Shown: positions 42,915 through 54,116, counted from the first letter of the stretch. The stretch: DNA of 64,000 bases from Microbacterium sp. Leaf151 (GCF_001424225.1 NZ_LMOR01000002.1:598524-662523); one strand, 5' to 3'. The notes: generated by a model from the sequence alone, not told the origin. Numbers and translations are program-made.

Positions 42915-43745
42915 CTACTCTCGCGCACGCTGCAGCAGCAACCGGGCGTGACGCAGCATCGGCTCGTCGATCATCCGCCCTTCGTAGCGGAAGGCGGCGA
43001 ACTCGCCCCCCGCGGCCTCGAGCACGCCTCGCGCCCACGCGACCTCCGCGGGCGGCGGCACATACGCGTCGCGGATCGTCGCGACCTGCCCCGGGTGGAT
43101 GCACGCGGTGGCCACGAACCCTGAGGCCGCGGCATCCCGAGCCTCCGATGCGAGTCCCTCGAGATCGGCGATGTCGACGTGCACCGCGTCGATCGCGCGC
43201 TTGCCGGACGCTCCCGCCGCCAGTAGCACGCGGGCCCGGGCCACGCGGGCGACGTCACGGTAGGTGCCGTCGGGGAACCGGCTCGAGGTGCCGCCGAGGC
43301 TGGCGACGAGGTCTTCGGCTCCCCACATGAGCGCCACGACCTGCGGCAGCGCCGCGAGCTGCTCCGCGGCGGCGACCCCGCGCGCGGTCTCGCACAGGGC
43401 GATCACGTCGTAGTCGGCGAGCGGAGCGAGGGATGCCGGGTCTTCGGCCTTCGCGACCATGACCGTCTGCACGCGGGTCTGCCCGAGGGCGGCGACATCA
43501 CGCGGGAAGTGGGGCGTCTCGGGCCCGTTCACTCGCACGATCACGCGATCGGGGTCGGGGTCTGCTCTGACCATCGCCTCGCGGGCAACGGTCTTGGCGT
43601 GCGGAGCGACGGCGTCTTCGAGGTCGACGATGGCGGCATCCGCTCGTTCCAGCGCCTTCGGCAGCCGTTCCGGGCGGTCCCCGGGAACGAACAACAGGGC
43701 CGGCCCGAGACCGAACGGGGTTCGCGTGTCGGACGCCTCGCTCAC
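42915..43745 (-). CDS. CitE-like CoA-ester lyase (HpcH/HpaI family)
   Basis: The 276-residue TIM barrel has the CitE-type features FVPGDRPERLPKAL, IVDLEDAV with a metal-binding Asp/Glu pair, IVRVNGP, VMVAKAED, and ALCETARGV. In Mycobacterium tuberculosis the homologue of this position (Rv2498c, from memory) was shown to act as a hydroxyacyl-CoA lyase in leucine breakdown. Here it is the last gene of a carboxylase/dehydrogenase/MaoC operon, which fits cleavage of 3-hydroxy-3-methylglutaryl-CoA. The GTG overlaps the MaoC stop by four bases. Confidence 0.88.
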   Translation of the reverse strand: MSEASDTRTPFGLGPALLFVPGDRPERLPKALERADAAIVDLEDAVAPHAKTVAREAMVRADPDPDRVIVRVNGPETPHFPRDVAALGQTRVQTVMVAKAEDPASLAPLADYDVIALCETARGVAAAEQLAALPQVVALMWGAEDLVASLGGTSSRFPDGTYRDVARVARARVLLAAGASGKRAIDAVHVDIADLEGLASEARDAAASGFVATACIHPGQVATIRDAYVPPPAEVAWARGVLEAAGGEFAAFRYEGRMIDEPMLRHARLLLQRARE

Positions 43746-44209
43746 TCCGCGCCGTCCTTCGCCCACACCAGCACGGTGCGCGTGGCGGTGACGACCACCT
43801 CGTCGTTCTGCGAGCAGCCCGTGTGGGCGAGCACGACGACCCCCTGCCCCGGGCGGGATGCCGAGGGCCGCACCGACACCACCTCGGTCTCGGCCGTGAG
43901 TGTGTCGCCGACGAACAGCGGCGCGGGGAAACTCACATCGGTGAGGCCCAGTTGCGCGACGAGCGTTCCCTGCGTCAGCTGCGCCACGGAGAGGCCGATG
44001 AGCGTGGACAGCGTCCACATCGAGTTCACGAGCGGACGGCCGAACGGCTGGGTCGCCGAGAACGCGGCATCCAGATGCAGGGCCTGCGTGTTCATCGTGA
44101 GGGTGGTGAACAGCACGTTGTCGGCGTCGGTGACGGTGCGCCCCGGTCGGTGCGCGTACTTCTCACCGACGACGAACTCCTCGAGGAAAAGGCCGCGCTG
44201 CTCGATCAT
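43742..44209 (-). CDS. MaoC-family enoyl-CoA hydratase
   Basis: The 155-residue hot-dog protein has the MaoC hydratase segment TDADNVLFTTLTMNTQALHLD and PFGRPLVNSMWTLS. The usual AHG of the family reads VNS here. It probably hydrates a branched enoyl-CoA such as 3-methylglutaconyl-CoA, feeding the CitE-like lyase. It overlaps the dehydrogenase stop and the CitE start by four bases each. Confidence 0.87.
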   Translation of the reverse strand: MIEQRGLFLEEFVVGEKYAHRPGRTVTDADNVLFTTLTMNTQALHLDAAFSATQPFGRPLVNSMWTLSTLIGLSVAQLTQGTLVAQLGLTDVSFPAPLFVGDTLTAETEVVSVRPSASRPGQGVVVLAHTGCSQNDEVVVTATRTVLVWAKDGAE

Positions 44210-45381
44210 GCGGCAACGGTACCGGTGAGTCCCAGCGCACGCGAGATCACCATGAGCTGCACCTCGGTCGTCCCCTCGCCGATCTCGAGGATCTTCGAGT
44301 CGCGGTAGTGACGCGCGACGGGGTACTCGTTGATGAACCCGTTTCCGCCGAACACCTGCGTCGCATCACGTGCGTTGGCCATCGCGGCGTCGCTCGCGGT
44401 CATCTTCGCCACCGCGGCATCCACCGAGAACGGCTTGCCAGCGTCGCACAGGCGCGCGGCGTGCACCCAGGCGAGACGCGCGGTGTGCACGCGGGCATGC
44501 ATGCGCGCGAGCAGGAACTGCATGCTCTGACGCGTCGACAGCCGCTCGCCGAACACGACGCGGCTGCGGGCGTAGTCGACGGCCGCTTCGAGGCAGCCCT
44601 CGGCCGCGCCCGTGGCGAGGGCGGCGATGGCCACGCGACCCTCGTCGAGCGTGCGGAGGAAGTTCTTGAGGCCGTGACCCTGTTCGCCCAGCAGGTTCGA
44701 CGCGGGGACGCGCACACCGTCGAAGGTGAGCGGGTGGGTGTCGCTGGCGTTCCAGCCGACTTTGTCGTAGGCGGGGCCGACGGTGAATCCGGGCGTGCCG
44801 TTGGGCACGATGATCGTCGAGATCTCGGGGCGGGCGCCGGTGCGGCCGGTGACGGCCGTGACGGTCACGAAGCGCGTGATGGCGGTGCCGGAGTTGGTGA
44901 TGAATTGCTTCGACCCGTCGATCAGCCATTCGTCGCCGTCGAGCCGCGCCGTGGTGCGCGTGGCCCCGGCGTCGCTGCCGGCCTCCGCTTCGGTGAGCCC
45001 GAACCCGGCGAGCGCGCGACCGGCCACGAGGTCGGGGAGGTATTCGGCCTTCTGCGCCTCGGTGCCGTACCGGTAGATCGGCATGGCGCCGAGGCCCACT
45101 CCTGCTTCGAGGGTGATGGCGAGCGACTGGTCGACGCGGGCGATACCCTCGATCGCGACGCAGAGGCTGGCGTATTCGCCGCCCTGCCCGCCGACCTCCT
45201 CGGGAAAGGGCAGGCCGAACAGGCCGAGCTCACCCATCTGCGCGACGATGTCCAGCGGTAGCTCGTGCGCGCGGTCGGCCTCGTAGGAGCGGGGCGCGAT
45301 CACCTCGTCGGCGAACTCGCGCACCATCGCGCTGAGTTCTCGCTCGTCGTCGGTGAAGGACTGCTGGGTGTCGATGCTCAC
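44206..45381 (-). CDS. Acyl-CoA dehydrogenase, probably isovaleryl-CoA dehydrogenase
   Basis: The 391-residue flavoprotein has the ACAD folds: FGLTEAEAGSDAG near residue 125, a QFITNSGTA segment, RVVFGERLSTRQSMQF and ARDATQVFGGNGFINEYPV, and the C-terminal EIGEGTTEVQ. It oxidises an acyl-CoA with FAD and electron-transfer flavoprotein. Placement between a carboxylase and MaoC suggests isovaleryl-CoA in leucine catabolism. The GTG start overlaps the biotin-carboxylase stop by four bases. Confidence 0.9.
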   Translation of the reverse strand: MSIDTQQSFTDDERELSAMVREFADEVIAPRSYEADRAHELPLDIVAQMGELGLFGLPFPEEVGGQGGEYASLCVAIEGIARVDQSLAITLEAGVGLGAMPIYRYGTEAQKAEYLPDLVAGRALAGFGLTEAEAGSDAGATRTTARLDGDEWLIDGSKQFITNSGTAITRFVTVTAVTGRTGARPEISTIIVPNGTPGFTVGPAYDKVGWNASDTHPLTFDGVRVPASNLLGEQGHGLKNFLRTLDEGRVAIAALATGAAEGCLEAAVDYARSRVVFGERLSTRQSMQFLLARMHARVHTARLAWVHAARLCDAGKPFSVDAAVAKMTASDAAMANARDATQVFGGNGFINEYPVARHYRDSKILEIGEGTTEVQLMVISRALGLTGTVAA

Positions 45382-47453
45382 GGGAGGGTCTCCTTGTGGG
45401 AAGGGATGAGGGCGGATGCCGGGATGTCGGCGGGATCGTGCGGTCCGGGTCGCGCGCGAGCTCCGGTGGCTGCAACAGCGCCGGTGGCTGAGCCTGTCGG
45501 AGTCCCCGGCGCCGGGGCACCGGGGGCCCCAGGCCCATCGACGGGCGTAGGAACCTCGGCTCCCGGCGTCACCGTCGCCACCACCGCATCGCGGGCGACC
45601 TGGGCGCCCGCCGTCGTGCGCAGCAGCACCGTGCCGGCGTGCGGTGCGATGACGGTGTGCTCCATCTTCATGGCCTCGATCGTGACGAGCCGGGCACCGG
45701 CCTCGACGACGTCCCCGTCGGCGATGTGCACCGCGACGACGGTTCCGGGGAGAGGAGCGACGAGCTCGGGGTCGACGGCTCCGGGCGCTCGGCCCGCGGC
45801 GGCTCGGCGACGCGCAGCGGCGTCCCGGCGCGAGACCACCCGCAGCCGATGCGCTCCGCCCGCTGCGTGCACCCAGTACTCGACCGGACCGCCCGTCACG
45901 CGAGCGTCGACCTCGGCCGGCGCGACCGCGTGGATTCGTCCGGCATCGTCTTCCAGCGCCACCGAGCGAGGGCATACCGCTCCCCCGGCTCGCCAGGCGC
46001 CGATGCGATCCCAGACCGAGCCGTCGCCCACACTCCCGGCATCCGGACCCGACACCACCCGCGCGGCCACCGCCGCGAGCGCACCCTCCGTCGGCTGCGG
46101 CACGTCGGGCGTTCCCCGCCGGTCGAGGAGCCCGGTGTCGAGGTCACCCGCGCGCACGGCGGGGTCGGCGAGCAGGGCCCGCAGGTCGGCGATGTTGGTG
46201 TCGACGCCGAGCACGACGGTCTCGGCGAGCGCGGCATCGAGCCGGGCCAGCGCGGTCGGCCGGTCGGGGCCGTGCGCGATGATCTTCGCGATCATCGGGT
46301 CGTAGTGGGCGCTGACGACGCTGCCGGTCTCGACCGCGCTGTCGATGCGGGCGGATCCCGGATGCCACAGTGTGACGGTCCCGGTCGCGGGGAGGTATCC
46401 GCGGGACGGTGTCTCGGCATACACCCGCGCTTCGACTGCGTGACCGTGGAGACGGACCTCCGGCAGGTCGAGCGCGTACCCGGCGGCGACCCGCAGTTGC
46501 TGCTCCACGAGGTCGATGCCGGTCACGAGCTCGGTGACGGGGTGCTCGACCTGCAGGCGCGTGTTCATCTCGATGAAGAAGGGCTCGTCGAGCCGGTCGC
46601 CGGCGACGAGGAACTCCACGGTCCCCGCTCCGAGGTAGCCGACGCTGCGGGCGGCGGCGACGGCGGCCGCACCGAGGCGCGCGCGGGTGTCGGCATCCAC
46701 CACCGACGAGGGGGCCTCTTCGATCACCTTCTGGTGCCGCCGTTGCAGCGTGCACTCGCGTTCGCCGAGCGAGAGGGTCGTACCGTGCGCGTCGGCGAGC
46801 ACCTGCACCTCGATGTGGCGCGGGCGTTCCAGCAGCCGTTCGAGCAGCAGGGTGTCGTCGCCGAACGCGGCCGTGGCCACGCGGCGGGCGGTGGCGAGCG
46901 CGTCGGCGAGGTCGTCGGGGCCGGTGGCCACCGTCATCCCCTTGCCGCCGCCGCCGGCGGAGGGCTTCACGAGCAGGGGGAAGCCCGCTCTCCCGGCCTC
47001 GGCGGTGATCTGGGCATCGGAAAGACCGTTCGCCGAGAACCCCGGCACGACCGGCACGTCGTGGGCGGCGACGTGTGCTTTCGCGCGGATCTTGTCGCCC
47101 ATGACCTCGAGCGCTTCGACGCCCGGCCCCACGAACACCACGCGGGCTTCGGCGCACGCGCGCGCGAAACGGGCGTTCTCGCTGAGGAACCCGTATCCCG
47201 GGTGCACGGCATCGGCACCGGACGACGCCGCGGCGGCGACGACGGCGTCGACGTCGAGGTATGACGGCACGCGCACGGCGTGGTCGGCCTCGCGCACGTG
47301 GGGAGCCTCGGCATCCACGTCGGTGTACACCGCGACCGAGCGGATGCCGAGCCGGCGCAGGGTGCGGAACACCCGGCGCGCGATCTCGCCGCGGTTGGCG
47401 ACGAGGACGCAGTCGAAGGGACGGGGAGCGCGTGAGCCGTGCACATCTGTCAT
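45378..47453 (-). CDS. Acyl-CoA carboxylase biotin-containing alpha subunit
   Basis: The 691-residue protein has the biotin carboxylase domain (VLVANRGEIARRVFRTL start, ATP-grasp SAGGGGKGM, EMNTRLQVEHPVTE) up to about residue 450, and a C-terminal biotin carboxyl carrier domain with the biotinylation motif EAMKMEH. It carboxylates biotin for the downstream carboxyltransferase, probably acting on 3-methylcrotonyl-CoA. I chose the ATG at 47453; a GTG at 47462 overlapping the upstream stop is also possible. The C-terminal end after about 660 is Pro/Gly-rich. Confidence 0.92.
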   Translation of the reverse strand: MTDVHGSRAPRPFDCVLVANRGEIARRVFRTLRRLGIRSVAVYTDVDAEAPHVREADHAVRVPSYLDVDAVVAAAASSGADAVHPGYGFLSENARFARACAEARVVFVGPGVEALEVMGDKIRAKAHVAAHDVPVVPGFSANGLSDAQITAEAGRAGFPLLVKPSAGGGGKGMTVATGPDDLADALATARRVATAAFGDDTLLLERLLERPRHIEVQVLADAHGTTLSLGERECTLQRRHQKVIEEAPSSVVDADTRARLGAAAVAAARSVGYLGAGTVEFLVAGDRLDEPFFIEMNTRLQVEHPVTELVTGIDLVEQQLRVAAGYALDLPEVRLHGHAVEARVYAETPSRGYLPATGTVTLWHPGSARIDSAVETGSVVSAHYDPMIAKIIAHGPDRPTALARLDAALAETVVLGVDTNIADLRALLADPAVRAGDLDTGLLDRRGTPDVPQPTEGALAAVAARVVSGPDAGSVGDGSVWDRIGAWRAGGAVCPRSVALEDDAGRIHAVAPAEVDARVTGGPVEYWVHAAGGAHRLRVVSRRDAAARRRAAAGRAPGAVDPELVAPLPGTVVAVHIADGDVVEAGARLVTIEAMKMEHTVIAPHAGTVLLRTTAGAQVARDAVVATVTPGAEVPTPVDGPGAPGAPAPGTPTGSATGAVAATGARARPGPHDPADIPASALIPSHKETLP

Positions 47454-47458
47454 CGGGA

Positions 47459-49087
<1,629 letters not shown>

Positions 49088-49132
49088 GGCGGCTCCGTCT
49101 CGGGCCCGCATCGTCGACGAGCCCGTCCAATT

Positions 49133-49167
49133 CAGTTAATGTTGGCTAACTGAGATCACAGGCTAAC
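49133..49167. promoter_or_regulatory. Operator-like sites between carboxylase operon and tetR
   Basis: CAGTTA and TAACTG arms at 49133-49138 and 49147-49152 enclose eight bases, and GGCTAAC occurs twice in direct orientation (49144-49150 and 49161-49167). The region is AT-rich and sits between the two divergent starts. It is the most likely binding site of the neighbouring TetR regulator. Confidence 0.6.
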
Positions 49168-49175
49168 CCGACAGG

Positions 49176-50045
49176 ATGCCGATGACAAGAGCACGCGACG
49201 AGCCCCCGGCCGCGACCATCCGACGCACCGGCGCAGACACCGAGATGTCACGTCCGGCCGCGACGCACGCCGTCTTACCCGCTCCGGCGAGCGCCCCCGG
49301 CACTTCCCGCGATCGTGCGAAGGCCGAGCGCCGCACCGCCCTTCTCGCGGCCGCCGCGCGCCTGTTCGCCGAGCGCGGCTTCGACGGCGTCACGCTCGAA
49401 GACATCGGTGCCGCCGTGGGGGTGAGCGGCCCCGCGGTGTACCGCCACGTCGCCGGAAAGCAGGCCCTCCTCGGCGCGATCCTCGTCGACGTCAGTGAAC
49501 GCCTGCTCGCCGGCGGCCGCGCGGCCACCGACGCCGCCCAGGGCACCGGCACGACGGCAGACACTGCCCCCTCCATCCGGGGCGCAGGCGCCGCCGCGGC
49601 CACCGGCGCCGACACTCCCACCGCGACCGTAACGGCGGATGCCGGCGTCGACACGCCGTCCCGGCGGCCCGCGGACCGGCGTGTCGACGAATCCCTCCGC
49701 GGGCGTACGCACCCGGCATCCGTTCCCCTCCACGCCCTCGTCGAGTTCCACGTCGCGTTCGCGCTCGCCGAGGCCCCCGTCATCCGGGTTCAGGACCGCG
49801 ACCTCGACCGTCTCTCCCCCGACGACCGCCGCACCGTGCGCCACCTGCAGAACGCCTACGTCGACGTATGGACCGAGGCCCTCGCGCGCGAGTTCCCGGA
49901 TGCCGAGTCCCCGGCCGAGCGACGAGTGCGGGCGCTCGCGTGCTTCGGGCTCATCAACTCCACACCTCACAGCGTCCGCGGTGTCCCCGATGCCCGAGTT
50001 CGCCCCACGCTGACACGCATGGCCCTCGCCGCCTTGTCGGCCTGA
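49176..50045 (+). CDS. TetR-family regulator of the carboxylase operon
   Basis: The 289-residue protein has the TetR DNA-binding domain at about 48-98 (AAARLFAERGFDGVTLEDIGAAVGVSGPAVYRHVAGKQALL, spread across its helices). The ligand domain has a low-complexity Ala/Thr/Gly/Pro insertion at about 112-185, an unusual length for the family. The C-terminus has VRALACFGLINSTPH. It probably represses the divergent leucine-catabolic operon until an acyl-CoA ligand binds. The exact start is uncertain; an ATG two codons on is possible. Confidence 0.85.
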   Translation: MPMTRARDEPPAATIRRTGADTEMSRPAATHAVLPAPASAPGTSRDRAKAERRTALLAAAARLFAERGFDGVTLEDIGAAVGVSGPAVYRHVAGKQALLGAILVDVSERLLAGGRAATDAAQGTGTTADTAPSIRGAGAAAATGADTPTATVTADAGVDTPSRRPADRRVDESLRGRTHPASVPLHALVEFHVAFALAEAPVIRVQDRDLDRLSPDDRRTVRHLQNAYVDVWTEALAREFPDAESPAERRVRALACFGLINSTPHSVRGVPDARVRPTLTRMALAALSA

Positions 50046-50156
50046 CCCCCGCACCGGCCCGGCCCCGCCCGCCACGCGAAGCCACCCCGCGTGCGTCCGA
50101 ACCCGAGACCCGGCCCCACCCTGCGCGCACGCCCGAGGAACCGGCCCCCCATGCCC

Positions 50157-50207
50157 GCCCGAGAACCCGGGCGCACCCCACCCGCCCGAGAACCCGGGCG
50201 CACCCCC
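50157..50207. repeat. GC-rich tandem repeat, period about 27 bases
   Basis: GCCCGAGAACCCGGGCGCACC occurs twice in tandem, each containing CCCGGG-centred pairing. It lies in the 267-base gap 50046-50312 between tetR and the convergent bkdC gene, which holds no gene I recognise. It may help transcription stop. Confidence 0.55.
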
Positions 50208-50312
50208 ACGTGCGTCCGGGTACCCGGAGCATCCGGCATTCCGCGGTCTTCAAGGTGCCGAGGGCGACACTCCCCCGACACTCGGTCACTCTCGCGCGCG
50301 GCGCGAGGTCGT

Positions 50313-51770
50313 TCAGCGCAACAGCATGGCCCTCCCGGGTTCGCGCAGCACCCCGGCCACGTCGGTGAGGAAGCGCGCCGCCTCGGCGCCGTCCACCAAC
50401 CGGTGGTCGAACGAGAGGCTGAGGGTGAGGACGTCGCGGAGGGCGATCTCGCCGTGGTGCTCCCACGGCGTGCGGCGCACGGCGCCGATGGCGAGGATCC
50501 CGGCCTCGCCCGGGTTAAGGATGGGGGTCCCGGCATCCACTCCGAAGACCCCGACGTTGGTGATCGAGAACGTCCCTCCGGTCATCGCGGCGGGTGCGGT
50601 GCGGCCGGCGCGGGCGGTGGCGGCGAGCTCGGCGATCGCGTCGGCGAGGTCGACGAGCGGGAGTCGGTCGGCATCCGGGATCACGGGCACGACGAGACCG
50701 CGGTCGGTCGCGGCGGCGATGCCCAAGCTCACGTAGTGGTGCTCGACGATCTCGCCGGCGGTCTCGTCCCAGCGGGCGTTGAGAGCGGGCGTGCGACCGA
50801 GCGCGAGGCACACCGCCTTCGCAACGATCGCGAGCACGCCGATCCGGTGTCCGTCGAGGGCCCGATCGTGCTTCAAGGATGCCAGCAGCTCGGTCGTCGC
50901 GGTCACGTCCAGCGTGAGGAACGTCGTCGCGTGCGGCGCGGTGAAGGCGCTTCGCACCATCGCGGCCGCCGTGTGCTTGCGCACCCCGCGGATGGGGGTG
51001 CGGGTGACGCGGTGATCGGCCGGGGGGACCGTCGACACGGGTTCGTTCGCGAGGTGCGCGTCGGGCGACGGCATGGTCGTCACGGGGGCAGGTGCCGCGG
51101 GCTGCCGCGACGCGTACTCCTCGACGCGCGCGCGCGTCACCGCTTCACCGGGGTGAACCGCGGCGACGAGCACGAGATCGATTCCGTGATCTTTCGCGTA
51201 CTTGCGCACCGGCGGCGTGGAGCGCGGACGTTCGCGCGGCAGCTCGATCGGGCCGGTGCGCAGCACATCGTGGGGAGCCGCCTCGCGCACCGCGTGATCA
51301 CTGTCGATGGTCGAGGTCGTCGAACCACGCGCTCGCCGACGCGGGCGGTTTCCCGACGACGGCGCCGCCCCGTACCCGACGAGGTTCGGAGTCGCGCGGG
51401 CGGCGATGTCGTCGGCGGCGGTGTCCCCCGGCTCCTCGGCGACAGCTTCGACCGCGCTCCCCTGGGCGGCAGCGGCGCTGCGCTGCGCCGAATCGAGGCG
51501 AGAGGCGGGCGCCGGGCTCCCGACATCCGCCCCCTCCACCGCGAACGACACGAGAGGTGAGCCGACCGCGACCACGTCACCGGCCGCCGCGTGCAGTCCC
51601 TGAACGGTGCCGGCGTACGGCGAGGGGATCTCGACGATGGCCTTGGCCGTCTCGACCTCGGCGATGGTCTGGTTGAGGGTGACCTCGTCGCCCTCCGAGA
51701 CGAGCCAGTGCACGATCTCGGCCTCGGGCAGCCCTTCGCCGAGGTCGGGGAGCAGGAACTCGGCGATCAT
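50313..51770 (-). CDS. bkdC: Branched-chain keto-acid dehydrogenase E2 (dihydrolipoyl acyltransferase)
   Basis: The 485-residue E2 has one N-terminal lipoyl domain with the lipoyl lysine in VETAKAIVE (about residue 43), an E1/E3-binding domain near TPPVRKYAKDHGIDL, and a C-terminal catalytic domain with SLSFDHRLVDG. The Ala/Ser/Pro/Arg-rich linkers between are flexible. It moves the acyl group to CoA. The ATG overlaps the E1-beta stop by four bases. In mycobacteria a homologous gene (Rv2495c from memory) is called pdhC/bkdC. Confidence 0.92.
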   Translation of the reverse strand: MIAEFLLPDLGEGLPEAEIVHWLVSEGDEVTLNQTIAEVETAKAIVEIPSPYAGTVQGLHAAAGDVVAVGSPLVSFAVEGADVGSPAPASRLDSAQRSAAAAQGSAVEAVAEEPGDTAADDIAARATPNLVGYGAAPSSGNRPRRRARGSTTSTIDSDHAVREAAPHDVLRTGPIELPRERPRSTPPVRKYAKDHGIDLVLVAAVHPGEAVTRARVEEYASRQPAAPAPVTTMPSPDAHLANEPVSTVPPADHRVTRTPIRGVRKHTAAAMVRSAFTAPHATTFLTLDVTATTELLASLKHDRALDGHRIGVLAIVAKAVCLALGRTPALNARWDETAGEIVEHHYVSLGIAAATDRGLVVPVIPDADRLPLVDLADAIAELAATARAGRTAPAAMTGGTFSITNVGVFGVDAGTPILNPGEAGILAIGAVRRTPWEHHGEIALRDVLTLSLSFDHRLVDGAEAARFLTDVAGVLREPGRAMLLR

Positions 51771-52795
51771 CGGACCCCTCCCTCCGTCGTTGCGACGGTC
51801 GGTGCCGCGGCGCCTCGCTCGAGCACCCGGTCCACCGCGTGCAGGATCCGATCCAGATCCGGCACGTGGTGCTTCTCGAGTTTCGACGGCGGATACGGGA
51901 TGTCGTGCCCGGTCACCCGAGCGGGCGGTGCCTCCAAATACTCGAAGCACTGCTCGGTGATGCTCGCGACCAGCTCCGCCCCCATTCCCGCCTCGCGCGC
52001 GGCTTCGTGGGTGACGACGACCCGTCCGGTCTTGCGGACGGATGCCGCGACGGTGTTCATGTCGAGGGGCGAGAGCGATCGCAGGTCGATGACCTCGAGC
52101 GAGAGTCCTTCGTCTTCCGCGGCGACCGCGGCATCCAGGGCCGTTCGCACCTGGGCGCCGTAGGTGACGACGGTGGCGTCGCTCCCCTCGCGGGCGACGC
52201 GCGCGAGGTGCATCGGCGGGGCGTCGGCGAGGTCGGTGTCCACATCGACCTCGCCCTTCGCGTGGTAGAGCCGCTTGGGCTCGAAGAAGATGACGGGGTC
52301 ATCGGATGCCACGGCTTGGCGCAGCATGACGTGCGCGTCCTGCGGATTCGAGGGGGCGACGACGCGCAGTCCGGCCGTGTGCACGAAATACGCCTCGGGC
52401 GACTCGGAGTGGTGCTCGGCAGCGCCCACGCCTCCCGCCCACGGGATGCGGATGACGAGCGGCATCCGGATGCGACCGCTGCTGCGGTAATGCAGCTTCG
52501 CCACCTGGCACACGATCTGGTCGAACGCGGGGTAGACGAAGCCGTCGAATTGGATCTCGACGACGGGCCGGTAGCCGCGGAGGGCGAGCCCCACGGCCGT
52601 GCCGACGATGCCCGCTTCGGCGAGCGGGGTGTCGATGACGCGCTGAGCGCCGAAACGCCGCTGCAGGCCGTCGGTGACGCGGAAGACACCGCCGAGTTTG
52701 CCGATGTCTTCGCCCATCACGAGCACGCGATCGTCGTCCTCCATCGCGCGGGCGAGCCCGGCGCCGATCGCTCCACCCAGCGTCAGAGAGGTCAT
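51767..52795 (-). CDS. bkdB: Branched-chain keto-acid dehydrogenase E1 beta subunit
   Basis: The 342-residue transketolase-type subunit begins TSLTLGGAIGAGLARAMEDDDRVLVMGEDIGKLGG and has FDGFVYPAFDQI and VVTHEAAREAG typical of E1-beta. It pairs with the alpha subunit to decarboxylate branched-chain 2-keto acids with thiamine diphosphate. It overlaps both neighbours by four bases. Confidence 0.93.
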   Translation of the reverse strand: MTSLTLGGAIGAGLARAMEDDDRVLVMGEDIGKLGGVFRVTDGLQRRFGAQRVIDTPLAEAGIVGTAVGLALRGYRPVVEIQFDGFVYPAFDQIVCQVAKLHYRSSGRIRMPLVIRIPWAGGVGAAEHHSESPEAYFVHTAGLRVVAPSNPQDAHVMLRQAVASDDPVIFFEPKRLYHAKGEVDVDTDLADAPPMHLARVAREGSDATVVTYGAQVRTALDAAVAAEDEGLSLEVIDLRSLSPLDMNTVAASVRKTGRVVVTHEAAREAGMGAELVASITEQCFEYLEAPPARVTGHDIPYPPSKLEKHHVPDLDRILHAVDRVLERGAAAPTVATTEGGVR

Positions 52796-53940
52796 CGCGT
52801 GCCGTCCTGATCGAACCCGGCGAGGTAGGCGACGTACTCCGCCTTCTGCCTCTCCAGCGGACCGTGCGGCTCCGCGTACACGTGGTCGAACAGGGTCTCC
52901 GGCGCGCGCGTGGTGGCGCCGATGCAGGCCGCGCGCACCTCGATGGCGAGAGCGTCGGCGGCGCGGGCGACCTCGGCGAGTCCGGAGTCGTCGAGCACGC
53001 CTTGGGCGCAGAGGTACGCCTCGAGCCGCGCGATGGGGTCGCGGCGACTCCAGGCCTCGACCTCGGCGGCGTCGCGGTAACGGGTGGGGTCGTCGCTGGT
53101 GGTGTGCGGTCCCATGCGGTAGGTCACCGCCTCGATGAAGGAGGGTCCCTCACCGCGGCGGGCGCGGTCGAGCGCCCAGCGCATCGCGGCGACGCAGGCG
53201 AGGGCATCGTTACCGTCGACGCGCATGCTCGGGATGCCGAAACCCGGCGCCCGGCCCGCGAGGGGGAAGGTCGACTGCACGGTGACGGGCTCCGAGATCG
53301 CCCACTGGTTGTTGGTGCACACGAAGACGACGGGGGCTCGGAAGGATGACGCGAAGACCATCGCCTCGTTCACGTCACCCTGGCTGGTGGCTCCGTCCCC
53401 GAAGTACGCGACGGCGACATCGGTCGAACCGTCGCGCTGCGCGCCCATCGCCCAGCCGGTCGCATGCAGGGACTGCGCTCCGATGATGATCTGGGGCGGG
53501 GCGGCGTTGAACACGGTGTGGTCATAGGCGGAGTGCTCTTCGCCGCGCCAGGCGAGCACGTAGTCGGCGGGCTGCGCGCCGCGGCCGAGCAGGACGCCGT
53601 GTTCGCGGTAGCTGGGGAAGACGAAGTCGCCGGGGGCGAGCGCGTGGGCCGTTCCGACCTGCGTGGCCTCCTGGCCGCGGCACGGCGCCCAGAGTGCGAG
53701 CTGCCCCTGACGCTGCAGGGCGACGCCCTCGGCATCCAGGCGGCGGGTGAGGACCATGTCGCGGTGGAGGGCGCGCAGCTCGTGCGGGGAGAGGTCGGCG
53801 ATCCAGGGGTCGAGCTCGGGGTCGGCGACACGTGTGCCGTCGGGCTCGAGAACGCGGGCGACGTCGTCCACGTCGCTGATGTGCTCGGGGACTCCGCGGT
53901 CGGCGGCTCCGTGATCCGGCGTGGTATGGGTGTACGTCAT
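52792..53940 (-). CDS. bkdA: Branched-chain keto-acid dehydrogenase E1 alpha subunit
   Basis: The 382-residue protein has the thiamine diphosphate motif GDGATSQGDVNEAMVFAS...CTNNQWAI region, TRRLDAEGVALQRQGQ near residue 65 and GPHTTSDDPTRYR near 280, as in E1-alpha. It is the first gene of the bkdABC operon. Its substrate set (branched-chain keto acids) is inferred from the neighbouring leucine operon and Lrp regulator; a pyruvate dehydrogenase alternative is less likely. Confidence 0.92.
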   Translation of the reverse strand: MTYTHTTPDHGAADRGVPEHISDVDDVARVLEPDGTRVADPELDPWIADLSPHELRALHRDMVLTRRLDAEGVALQRQGQLALWAPCRGQEATQVGTAHALAPGDFVFPSYREHGVLLGRGAQPADYVLAWRGEEHSAYDHTVFNAAPPQIIIGAQSLHATGWAMGAQRDGSTDVAVAYFGDGATSQGDVNEAMVFASSFRAPVVFVCTNNQWAISEPVTVQSTFPLAGRAPGFGIPSMRVDGNDALACVAAMRWALDRARRGEGPSFIEAVTYRMGPHTTSDDPTRYRDAAEVEAWSRRDPIARLEAYLCAQGVLDDSGLAEVARAADALAIEVRAACIGATTRAPETLFDHVYAEPHGPLERQKAEYVAYLAGFDQDGTR

Positions 53941-54063
53941 CGTCTTCCCTCCAGGTGCGACCGGGGCTCCTCGTGAGAGCCGCGGCGGTCCGGGTGCCGG
54001 CAGCGGTGCCGACAGGCGCGACGGTACGCGCGGAATGCAGCCCGCTCAAGACCTCGTCGTCAT

Positions 54064-54086
54064 ATTGAGCACAGTGCCCATTGCGC
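54064..54086. promoter_or_regulatory. Repeated half-sites between bkdA and the Lrp-type gene
   Basis: ATTGAGC at 54064-54070 and ATTGCGC at 54080-54086 are spaced 16 bases apart, in the region 53941-54116 between the divergent genes. They could be Lrp/AsnC binding half-sites. Support is positional. Confidence 0.4.
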
Positions 54087-54116
54087 TCGGCCTCGGCACT
54101 GCTAATGTTTCGCAGC

